A stretch of 64,000 nucleotides of DNA from Streptomyces hilarionis (lineage in GTDB: Bacteria > Actinomycetota > Actinomycetes > Streptomycetales > Streptomycetaceae). Shown in pieces: positions 8,554 to 15,313 of this stretch. The stretch lies in contig NZ_JAHHIT010000036.1 of the NCBI RefSeq assembly GCF_024539675.1, positions 1-64,000 of the forward strand. Direction: 5' to 3'. Within the stretch, counting starts at the first letter, position 1. Every line of letters begins with the position of its first letter. The notes under the pieces are model-generated. The model was not told where the DNA came from, did no database searches, and saw only the letters and a program-made list of their open reading frames with translations. The translations under genes were made by a program, and so were the position numbers.

Positions 8554-9233
8554 GCCTCAACCTGACCGGCATCACCCTCACCTACCCGGACGGCGACACC
8601 CGTCTCACCGCCCTCGACCACGTCACCCTCGACGTGCCCCGGGGCACGCTCACCGCCGTGATCGGCCCTTCCGGCTCGGGCAAGTCCAGTCTCCTGGCCG
8701 TCGCCGCCACCCTGATCACCCCCGACGCCGGCGTCGTCGCCATCGACGGCCGGACCACCACCGGGCTGACCCGGGGCGAACTCACCGAACTGCGCCGCCA
8801 CACGATCGGCATCGTCTTCCAGCAGCCCCACCTGATCCCCTCCCTCACCGCCGCCGAACAGCTCCAGGTCGTGGCCCGGGCGGACGGGCGCAGCCCACGC
8901 ACCGCCCGCGGCCGGGCGAGGGAGCTCCTCGACGCGGTCGGCCTGGCCGACCGGGCCGACCGCCGGCCCCACCAGCTCTCCGGCGGCCAACGCCAACGCG
9001 TCAACATCGCCCGCGCCCTGATGAACGACCCGGCCGTCCTCCTGGTCGACGAGCCGTGCAGCGCGCTCGACCACGCGCGCGGCGCCGCCGTCATCGACCT
9101 GATCACTCGGCTCACCCACGAGCAGGCGACCGCCACCGTCCTGGTCACGCACGACCCCGCCCACCTGACCGCCGCCGACCGCATCGCCGAAGTGCGCGAC
9201 GGACGGCTCACCTCGGCGGCCGCGACGCCCTAG
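8550..9233 (+). CDS. ABC transporter ATP-binding protein (LolD/MacB type)
   Basis: A 227-residue ATPase with a complete set of motifs: Walker A GPSGSGKSS (about 39-47), a Q-loop in 'VFQQPHLIPSLTA', signature LSGGQRQRVNIARAL, Walker B VLLVDEPCSALD and the H-loop 'VTHDP'. It powers the permease encoded directly upstream, with which it overlaps by 4 bp (ATGA). Length and motifs place it with lipoprotein/antibiotic-extruding transporters. Confidence 0.93.
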   Translation: MSLNLTGITLTYPDGDTRLTALDHVTLDVPRGTLTAVIGPSGSGKSSLLAVAATLITPDAGVVAIDGRTTTGLTRGELTELRRHTIGIVFQQPHLIPSLTAAEQLQVVARADGRSPRTARGRARELLDAVGLADRADRRPHQLSGGQRQRVNIARALMNDPAVLLVDEPCSALDHARGAAVIDLITRLTHEQATATVLVTHDPAHLTAADRIAEVRDGRLTSAAATP

Positions 9234-9240
9234 CCGGGCG

Positions 9241-9255
9241 GCCTCCGCGGGAGGC
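9241..9255 (+). terminator. short hairpin after ABC transporter operon
   Basis: A perfect 6-bp GC stem (GCCTCC-GCG-GGAGGC) lies 8 bp after the ATPase stop. It has no U tract, as is usual in this kind of genome. Confidence 0.4.
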
Positions 9256-9380
9256 GCGCGTCCACCACGTCGCCGCGCTCTTGCCCCAGCGCACGACGGG
9301 CCGGTGCGTCCGGCCGCCGCCGCAGGGACGCCGCCGCGGACGTCCGTGGCGCGCTCCGCGCGAAGGGCGAGCGGCCGGCG

Positions 9381-9872
9381 TCAGGACGGCAGGGAGAAGG
9401 GCGGCCCGGACGGATGCGGGCCGGGCGGCCCGGACGGGACGAGCCTCAGCCCGGTGACGAGGTCGGGCCGGATCCGCACCGCGTGGTCCATCGTCTCCGT
9501 CCCCCAGGGGCGCAGCATCCGCTGATACCTCGCCACCTGGCGGGGATCGGTGATCAGCCGTGCGTAGCCGGTGACGATGACGCTCCACCCGAGCAGGGTG
9601 TCGGGATCGATGTCGTCCGCCTCGTACGCGACGACGACGCCCTGGGCGTCGTCCTGGCGGGTGTAACTGCTCAGGGCCGCGCTCTCATGGGTGCGGATGA
9701 CGATGTCGCCGTCGTCCAGCACGTGGTTGACCGGACGGACGGTCGGCAGCGCGTGCCGGGTGAAGACGATCCTGCCCAAGGACACGCTGCCGAGCAGCCT
9801 CAGTGCCTCGGCGACGTCCAGTTCGATGCTGTGGCGCGGCCCGGCGGCGGGCAGGGCGCCCCCGACGGTCAT
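9381..9872 (-). CDS. pyridoxamine 5'-phosphate oxidase family protein
   Basis: A 163-residue split-barrel flavin-binding protein. 'LGRIVFTRHALPTVRPVNHVLDDGDIVIRT' and 'VVVAYEADDIDPDTLLGWSVIVTGYARLI' are the hallmark strands of this family. Relatives bind FMN or F420 and reduce small substrates, and several belong to DosR-type regulons in actinomycetes. The ATG at 9872 is used since the conserved fold begins soon after; no strong ribosome-binding site is visible, so the start is uncertain. It is divergent from gap, and the shared 440-bp region holds two DosR-like boxes. Confidence 0.85.
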   Translation of the reverse strand: MTVGGALPAAGPRHSIELDVAEALRLLGSVSLGRIVFTRHALPTVRPVNHVLDDGDIVIRTHESAALSSYTRQDDAQGVVVAYEADDIDPDTLLGWSVIVTGYARLITDPRQVARYQRMLRPWGTETMDHAVRIRPDLVTGLRLVPSGPPGPHPSGPPFSLPS

Positions 9873-10311
9873 GACGAGGTCGCGCGCCGGTGCGGCGCGC
9901 GCGGCAGGACGGTGGCCGGAGTGCCGGCGGCCGCGGGGGGTGCGGTGAACCGGCGGCCGGTGGGCCGGGATGACATGGGCGGTCCTCTGCCTTCCTGGGC
10001 CTGGGCGGTGACCGGTGACCTCGGTGCTGGAAGCGCCGGACGTTCGACGGACCGCGTACGGAGGGAACACCTCGATGGAACGTCGGGCGAGCGCCGGACA
10101 GTAGGGCCGATCGGCCCCCATCGCCCATCCGGTCGGCCTGTCTCCCCGTGCGCGTCCCCGCCCCGCGCGCGCACGGCGCGGACATGCCCGGGCGGGGCCG
10201 CGGGGCCGAACGTCCCGCCCCCTCGTCCCCGTACGGCTCAAGCCCCGGCCGGTCCGGCGCCCGCAGTCTGATGGCACGGACATCGGTGAACTTCCCGGGA
10301 GGGCGACGGAC
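9873..10311. promoter_or_regulatory. divergent intergenic region with two DosR/OsdR-like boxes
   Basis: This 440-bp gap holds no gene. It contains a perfect palindrome GGGCCGATCGGCCC (10104-10117) and GGGCCGAACGTCCC (10203-10216). The latter lies 95 bp before the gap start codon and is identical to the boxes at 3643 and 22504. Both probably serve gap and the pyridoxamine-oxidase-like gene. Confidence 0.6.
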
Positions 10312-11340
10312 ATGAGCGTGCGCGTGGGCATCAACGGCTTCGGCCGCATCGGACGCACCTACCTGCGCGGCGTGCTGGAGCGCGCGGAGGCCGGCAGCGG
10401 AACGCCGGTCGAGGTCGTCGCCGTCAACGACCTCACCTCGCCCGCGGCGCTGGCGCACCTGCTGGCGTACGACTCCACGTACGGGCGGCTGGGCCGTGCC
10501 GTGGAGCACGACGAGACATCCCTGACCGTGGGCGGCCACCGCGTCGCGGTGACCGCCGAGCGCGACCCCGCGGAGCTGGCCTGGGGCGACCTCGGTGTGG
10601 ACGTCGTGATCGAGTCGACGGGACGCTTCCGCACCCGCGAACAGGCGGGCCGGCACCTGGCGGCCGGGGCCCGCAAGGTGCTGCTGTCGGTGCCCGGCAA
10701 GGACGTCGACGCCACGGTGGTCATGGGCGTCAACGAGGGCGCCTACGACCCGGACCGTCACCACGTGGTGTCCAACGCCTCCTGCACCACCAACTGCGTG
10801 GCCCCCATGGTGAAGGTGATCGACGACTCCTTCGGCCTGGTCAAGGGCCTGATGACGACCATCCACGGCTACACCAACGACCAGGTGGTCCTCGACGGCC
10901 CGCACAAGGACCTGCGGCGTGGCCGCAGCGCCGCCGTCAACATCATCCCCACATCCACCGGCGCGGCCCGCGCCGTCGGGCTGGTCCTGCCGGAGCTGGC
11001 CGGCACGCTGGACGGCATCGCCGTACGGGTCCCCGTCGAGGACGGTTCGCTGACCGACCTGAGCCTGGTCCTGGAGCGGCCGGCGAGCGTCGAGGAGATC
11101 AACGCCGCGTTCCGGGAGGCCGCCGACGGGCCGCTCAAGGGGATCCTGCGCGTCTCGGACGCCCCGATCGTCTCGCGCGACGTCGTCGGCGACCCGGCCT
11201 CCTGCGTCCTGGACGCCCCGCTGACGCAGGCCCACGGTGAGCTGGTGAAGGTCTTCGGCTGGTACGACAACGAGTGGGGCTACACCAACCGCCTGCTGGA
11301 CCTCACCCAGTACGTCGCCGACCGCCTCCCGCGCGGCTGA
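10312..11340 (+). CDS. gap: type I glyceraldehyde-3-phosphate dehydrogenase
   Basis: A 342-residue NAD-dependent GAPDH that converts glyceraldehyde-3-phosphate and phosphate to 1,3-bisphosphoglycerate in the cytoplasm. It shows the Rossmann loop GFGRIG (9-14), the active-site block SNASCTTNCVAP with catalytic Cys158, and the C-terminal WYDNEWGYTNR. The length is normal. Its place in the dormancy cluster and the box at 10203-10216 mark it as a condition-specific second GAPDH rather than the housekeeping gap-pgk-tpi copy (inference: no pgk or tpi follows). Confidence 0.96.
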   Translation: MSVRVGINGFGRIGRTYLRGVLERAEAGSGTPVEVVAVNDLTSPAALAHLLAYDSTYGRLGRAVEHDETSLTVGGHRVAVTAERDPAELAWGDLGVDVVIESTGRFRTREQAGRHLAAGARKVLLSVPGKDVDATVVMGVNEGAYDPDRHHVVSNASCTTNCVAPMVKVIDDSFGLVKGLMTTIHGYTNDQVVLDGPHKDLRRGRSAAVNIIPTSTGAARAVGLVLPELAGTLDGIAVRVPVEDGSLTDLSLVLERPASVEEINAAFREAADGPLKGILRVSDAPIVSRDVVGDPASCVLDAPLTQAHGELVKVFGWYDNEWGYTNRLLDLTQYVADRLPRG

Positions 11341-11353
11341 GGACCGCGTTCTC

Positions 11354-11383
11354 CCGGGCCCTGGCGAGACCGCCGGGGCCCGG
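11354..11383 (+). terminator. gap terminator hairpin
   Basis: CCGGGCCC-T-GGCG, loop AGAC, then CGCC-G-GGGCCCGG: a 13-bp stem with one G-U pair starting 14 bp after the gap stop. Confidence 0.6.
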
Positions 11384-11441
11384 CCGCATGCCGACGGGCG
11401 TCCGGAAGGGAGAAGGGGGAGGGACTGTCGGCTGCCCGGCC

Positions 11442-11456
11442 GGGACCAGTGGTCCC
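11442..11456 (+). promoter_or_regulatory. DosR/OsdR-like box
   Basis: The perfect inverted repeat GGGACC-AGT-GGTCCC lies 53 bp before the start codon of the first universal stress protein. The second such gene has GGGACC-TGC-GGTCCC at a similar distance. Confidence 0.65.
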
Positions 11457-11509
11457 TACCCGCGCGGCCGCACGGTACGCAGACTCGCAGCACCTGAAGG
11501 AGGTTTCCC

Positions 11510-12430
11510 ATGCCCCGCACCCTCGCCGTCGGACTGGACGGCTCGCCGGAGAGCCTGGCCGCCGCGGACTGGGCCGCCCGTGAAGCACTCCTGCGTCGGC
11601 TGCCCCTGCGGTTGGTGAGCGCCTCGGAGTGGCAGGCCCCGGTTCACGCGCCCCTGGGCGGACTCGACGTGCCGCCGCTGCCGAGCGATCTGCCGCAAGC
11701 GGCCGCGCGGCGCCTCCTGGACGCAGCGCGAGCCCACCTCGCCGACCGGCACCCCGGTCTGCGGGTCGAGGCCGAAGACCTCCCCGGACCGCCCGTCCCG
11801 GCCCTGCTGAAGGCCGCGGAGGACTCCGAACTGCTGGTGCTGGGATCTCGCGGCCTGGGCAAGGTCGTCGGATACCTGCTCGGTTCCGTCTCGCTCGCGG
11901 TCCTGGCCGCGAGCGAACGGCCGGTGGTCCTCGTGCGGACGGCCGCAGCCGGCGGGCGTGACCGGCCCGCGGACCATCCGGCGGACGCCCGCCCCGACGC
12001 GACCGGTGCCCACGACGTCGTTCTCGGCCTGGACCTGGACCGGCCCGACGACGCGGTGATCGGCTTCGCGTTCGACGCGGCTTCGCGCCGCGCGGCAGGT
12101 CTGCGCGTCGTCCACGGCCGTGCGCTGCCGCCGTACTACTACGGCGGCGAGCTCATGCCCGGACTCGACGACGAACTGGCCGGGCAAGCGCGGCGCGACC
12201 TCCGCGAGGTGCTGCGGCCGTGGCAGGAGAGGTTTCCCGCCGTGGAGGTGAGCACACAGATCACGATCGGCAGCGCGGGCTCCCCCCTGGTTCACGCCTC
12301 CCACGACGCGGCACTGGTCGTGGTGGGCCGGAGGATCCGCCGGGCGGCGGTCGGCGCGCACATCGGGCCGGTGACCCAGGCGCTGCTGCACCACGCCGCC
12401 GCGCCGGTGGCGGTGGTCCCGCACGACTGA
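11510..12430 (+). CDS. tandem universal stress protein
   Basis: A 306-residue protein with two UspA folds in tandem (about 1-145 and 160-305). The first has the ATP-binding signature GSRGLGKVVGYLLGSVS; the second has a degenerate loop (GRRIRRAAVGAHIGPVT). Tandem UspA proteins of this size are typical of actinobacterial dormancy regulons, where they bind ATP and promote survival without growth. The start is well fixed by GGAGG before ATG 11510. A DosR-like box lies upstream and strong terminators lie downstream. A paralogue is at 13674-14579. Confidence 0.93.
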   Translation: MPRTLAVGLDGSPESLAAADWAAREALLRRLPLRLVSASEWQAPVHAPLGGLDVPPLPSDLPQAAARRLLDAARAHLADRHPGLRVEAEDLPGPPVPALLKAAEDSELLVLGSRGLGKVVGYLLGSVSLAVLAASERPVVLVRTAAAGGRDRPADHPADARPDATGAHDVVLGLDLDRPDDAVIGFAFDAASRRAAGLRVVHGRALPPYYYGGELMPGLDDELAGQARRDLREVLRPWQERFPAVEVSTQITIGSAGSPLVHASHDAALVVVGRRIRRAAVGAHIGPVTQALLHHAAAPVAVVPHD

Positions 12431-12500
12431 CCCGCCCCCGGACAGGGGCGGGGGAACCCGAAACGGGCGGACGGCGCGTCATGACGCGCCGTCCGCCCGT
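12431..12500 (+). terminator. double terminator hairpin after first USP gene
   Basis: Two hairpins follow the stop codon directly. The first pairs CCGCCCC (12432-12438) with GGGGCGG (12445-12451). The second is a perfect 18-bp stem (12463-12480 with 12483-12500) and a 2-nt loop. Its near-perfect symmetry would also work for transcripts from the other side. Confidence 0.7.
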
Positions 12501-12890
12501 CCGTTGTGGGGGCGGCTCCTACGGGTGACGCGCCGTCGCTGAGGCCGTGAACCCGGTCGGGCGGCGGCCTGGTCACGGTGTCGCGGCCGAAGTCGCCATC
12601 CCCTCAGGCCGGTTGATGACCCTGCCTCCCGTGCGGTGTCGCGCACCGCTCACACCGTCCGGACGGTGTGCCGGGCTTCGCCACGCCCATCCGGAACTCC
12701 CGCTCGCTCAAAGCCCCCTGGGAGGTGAGCCGTTCGGCGAGTCACCAGTCAGCCCGCGCCGAACGGCTCGCGCCCACAGGGCCGTTCAGCCCTCGGCCGT
12801 GGACCATCGGCACCGGGCGCGGACCGTCGCCGGGCGGGAGAGTCGGGGTGTCGGCGATTCGGACCGACCATCACCGAGGGGATCACCGCC
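12501..12890 (+). other. structured leader region before the DoxX-like gene
   Basis: No gene is visible. The stretch holds a perfect 20-bp palindrome at 12651-12670 (CACACCGTCC/GGACGGTGTG) and a perfect 13-bp inverted repeat (GAGCCGTTCGGCG at 12727-12739 with its complement at 12757-12769, 17-nt loop). It also holds a box-like repeat GGGCCGTTCAGCCC at 12779-12792, 98 bp before the next start codon. The last resembles the DosR-like boxes of this cluster; the other two are unexplained. Confidence 0.5.
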
Positions 12891-13520
12891 ATGGCCGTGC
12901 ACCAGCACACGAATCCGAAGGCCGGCTTCCACCTGCCCTCCCTGCGCAAGAACCGCACGGCCTCCGCACCCGACTCCGACGTGACGGCACACAGCGGCAC
13001 GGACACCGCACGGGCCTACGCCTTCGCCACCGCCCGCGTGCTGATGGGCTTCGTCTTCCTGTGGGCCTTCCTCGACAAGACGTTCGGCTTCGGCTACGCC
13101 ACCCGGTCCGGCAAGGCCTGGATCGACGGCGCCTCGCCCACCAAGGGCTTCCTCGGCTCGGTCGCCGCCGGACCGATGGAGTCCACCTTCCACTCCTGGG
13201 CGGGAGCCGGCTGGGCGGACTGGCTGTTCATGCTCGGTCTGCTCGGCATCGGCCTCGCTCTGACCGCCGGAGTGGCCCTGCGCCCGACGGCCCTCGCGGG
13301 CACGGTGATGATGGCGCTGATGTGGATGGCCGAGTGGCCGCCCGCCCAGCACCTGTCGGACGGCTCCCCGAGCATGTCGACGAACCCGTTCGCCGACTAC
13401 CACCTCGTCTACGCCGTGCTGATGGTCGTCCTCGCCGTGGTCTGCGCGGGCGACGCCCTGGGCCTGGGACGCCTGTGGGCCGGGCTCCCCGTCGTCCGCG
13501 ACCACCAGTGGCTGCGCTGA
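12891..13520 (+). CDS. DoxX/DoxD-like membrane protein
   Basis: A 209-residue integral membrane protein with four hydrophobic helices (about 47-63, 106-128, 132-150 and 172-192). 'ARVLMGFVFLWAFLDKTFGFGYAT' at helix 1 is characteristic of the DoxX/DoxD family (thiosulfate:quinone oxidoreductase large subunit and relatives). The first 45 residues are a polar cytoplasmic tail. DoxX relatives take part in redox or quinone-linked stress responses, but the substrate here is unknown. It stands between two universal stress genes in the low-oxygen cluster. Confidence 0.8.
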   Translation: MAVHQHTNPKAGFHLPSLRKNRTASAPDSDVTAHSGTDTARAYAFATARVLMGFVFLWAFLDKTFGFGYATRSGKAWIDGASPTKGFLGSVAAGPMESTFHSWAGAGWADWLFMLGLLGIGLALTAGVALRPTALAGTVMMALMWMAEWPPAQHLSDGSPSMSTNPFADYHLVYAVLMVVLAVVCAGDALGLGRLWAGLPVVRDHQWLR

Positions 13521-13595
13521 CAGCCGTCGACGCGGTGGGCCCGCCGACGGGCCCACCGCCGCGCAGCACGGCGGGGGCCGACCGGACCTGCGTCC

Positions 13596-13610
13596 GGGAC
13601 CTGCGGTCCC
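13596..13610 (+). promoter_or_regulatory. DosR/OsdR-like box
   Basis: The perfect inverted repeat GGGACC-TGC-GGTCCC lies 63 bp before the start codon of the second universal stress gene. It is the same type as the box at 11442-11456. Confidence 0.65.
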
Positions 13611-13673
13611 TGCCCGTTCCGGCCGCCGGCCGGGATGCTCGAAGCAGGACACCCGACACAGGAGGTGGGCATC

Positions 13674-14579
13674 ATGCCCGGCACGATCACCGTAGGACTC
13701 GACGGCTCGCTCGAGAGCCGGGCCGCCGCCGACTGGGCCGCCCGTGAGGCAGCGCTGCGGGGTCTCGCGGTACGGCTGGTGCACGTATGGCAGCCGGTGC
13801 CGGAGCCGATGGCACAGGCACCGCTCCTGGGCGCCGAGACCCACCAGCACTGGACCGAGCGGGTTCCCCGCGAAGCCGGCGAGGACGTGCGGCGGCGGCA
13901 CCCCGGCGTGGAGGTGAGCACCGAACAGCGTGACGGGAACCCCGCCGACGTCCTGGTGGAGGCCGCCCGGGACGCGGAGCTGCTGGTCCTCGGCTCCCGT
14001 GCGCTCAGCGGCATCGGCGGCTTCCTCGTCGGATCCGTCGGCCAGTCCGTGGTCGCCCGCACCGAGGCGCCCGTGGTCCTGGTACGGGCCGGCGGACAGC
14101 CGGCCGACGAGCACCTCAAGGACGCCGCGGGCCTCCCGTCCGCCGTCACCGGCTTCCGGCCCGTCGTGGTGGGCCTGGACACCGGCAGTCCGGACGACCG
14201 GGTGATCTCCTTCGCCTTCGAGGAGGCGCGGCGCCGCGGGGCCGCCCTGACCGCCGTCCACGGCTGGAACCTGCCGTCGTACTACGCGAACAGCGTGGCG
14301 GGCGGGTACGACCCCCGCGAGGACATCGGCCGTGCGCAGGCCGGAGCGCTCTCCGAGGCCCTTCTGCCCTGGCGGGAGAAGTACCCGGACGTCGAGGTGG
14401 AGGAGATGTCCCGGTTCGGCACTCCGGCGAGCCACCTGATCGACGCCTCCCACGACGCCTCGCTCGTCGTCGTCGGCCGCCGGGTCCGCCGCAGCCCATT
14501 CGGCGTGCACATCGGGTCCGTCACCCACGCGGTCATGCACCACGCCACGGCCCCCGTCGCCGTCGTCGCCCACGACTGA
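13674..14579 (+). CDS. tandem universal stress protein
   Basis: A 301-residue protein with two UspA domains, paralogous to the product of 11510-12430; both open with VGLDGS and AAADWAAREA-like segments. The ATP-binding signature GSRALSGIGGFLVGSVGQSV lies in domain 1. Domain 2 ends in the degenerate GRRVRRSPFGVHIGSVTHAV. ATG 13674 is chosen over an upstream in-frame ATG (13635) because GGAGG precedes it by 8 nt and the conserved fold begins there. It probably aids survival in energy-limited cells. Confidence 0.93.
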   Translation: MPGTITVGLDGSLESRAAADWAAREAALRGLAVRLVHVWQPVPEPMAQAPLLGAETHQHWTERVPREAGEDVRRRHPGVEVSTEQRDGNPADVLVEAARDAELLVLGSRALSGIGGFLVGSVGQSVVARTEAPVVLVRAGGQPADEHLKDAAGLPSAVTGFRPVVVGLDTGSPDDRVISFAFEEARRRGAALTAVHGWNLPSYYANSVAGGYDPREDIGRAQAGALSEALLPWREKYPDVEVEEMSRFGTPASHLIDASHDASLVVVGRRVRRSPFGVHIGSVTHAVMHHATAPVAVVAHD

Positions 14580-14668
14580 CGCGGCGGATCCGTCCCGTCG
14601 GGCACGGCCGGGCCGGCCTCCCCGTCACCGCGGCGGCCGCGCCCGACGACCGACGGGCGCGCGACCGC

Positions 14669-14704
14669 GAGAAGGCCGCCGGGCTGCGCCCCGGCGGCCT
14701 TCTC
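14669..14704 (+). terminator. terminator after second USP gene
   Basis: A perfect 15-bp stem (GAGAAGGCCGCCGGG at 14669-14683 with its complement at 14690-14704) and a 6-nt loop, 90 bp after the stop codon. Confidence 0.75.
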
Positions 14705-14810
14705 ATCGCGCTCCCCTCTTCCCGAGGATCTGGGTGGCCGCGTCCAACGGCGTATGACGGGCCGTCGGTCGGCACCGCTGCGGACGCCCGGACGCGCGTG
14801 GTCCTGACGG

Positions 14811-14941
14811 TCAGGACCGGTCTGCGAAGGCGGAGCGCAGACCGGTGTCGCACAGCAGGCGCAGCACGCGCTCGTCGTCCGTGACCAGGCGCGGACGCCC
14901 GCCGCGGGCCGCGGCCCGGTTGCGGGCCCGGCACAGGGCAG
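14811..14941 (-). pseudogene. C-terminal fragment of a STAS anti-sigma factor antagonist
   Basis: The minus strand encodes about 43 residues that read like the end of a Streptomyces STAS protein: 'RNRAAARGGRPRLVTDDERV' then 'LRLLCDTGLRSAFADRS' and a stop. In intact proteins this part follows the phospho-Ser loop. Here it has no N-terminal half on its own strand; a matching N-terminal half lies immediately adjacent on the opposite strand. Confidence 0.55.
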
Positions 14942-15045
14942 CTGGACCTGGCGGCGGTTCCGCAGGTCACGGCCCGGCTCGACACGCTGCCCGACTTCTC
15001 CTGCGACCGCGTGCTCGACCTGCCCGCCGGCGCGCTCCGCGCGGG
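14942..15045 (+). pseudogene. N-terminal fragment of a STAS anti-sigma factor antagonist, inverted relative to its C-terminus
   Basis: The plus strand encodes 'LDLAAVPQVTARLDTLPDFS' then 'CDRVLDLPAGALR', matching the first strand and helix of STAS (SpoIIAA/RsbV-like) proteins. After that it runs into Gly-rich low complexity without the DCSGL phospho-site. With the fragment at 14811-14941 it looks like one gene broken and partly inverted. Confidence 0.5.
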
Positions 15046-15088
15046 GGGTGGGGGCGGGTCGCGGCCCGACCTTCCGGACCAGCCGTCC

Positions 15089-15135
15089 GGTGCGGCGGTG
15101 CGGCGGTGCGGCGGTGCGGCGGTGCGCGGTGCGGC
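15089..15135. repeat. 8-bp tandem repeat
   Basis: GGTGCGGC is repeated four times exactly (15089-15120), followed by one shortened and one further copy. It lies in non-coding, degenerate DNA beside the STAS fragments. Confidence 0.8.
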
Positions 15136-15148
15136 GGCGGGCGGGACG

Positions 15149-15222
15149 GACCGTCGGCCCCCTCGACCCGCGGGCCCCGGACGTGAGGACGTCCGGATCG
15201 AGGGGGGAGGGGGCCGACGGTC
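15149..15222 (-). terminator. long composite inverted repeat after adhE
   Basis: An outer perfect 16-bp stem (GACCGTCGGCCCCCTC at 15149-15164 with its complement at 15207-15222) encloses an inner perfect 8-bp stem (CCGGACGT at 15177-15184 with ACGTCCGG at 15189-15196). It starts 92 bp past the adhE stop and could end adhE transcription. Confidence 0.5.
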
Positions 15223-15313
15223 GGACCAGCTGCCGGGACAGGGGGGACCGTGGCATGCGCGCCGACGTCAGGGGCTCGGCCGCGCGCCGCTCGGGTCATG
15301 CCCGGCCCGCCCG

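Noticed and set aside
15089..15135. CRISPR-like array
   Set aside because: Units are 8 bp and contiguous with no spacers; it is a simple tandem repeat.
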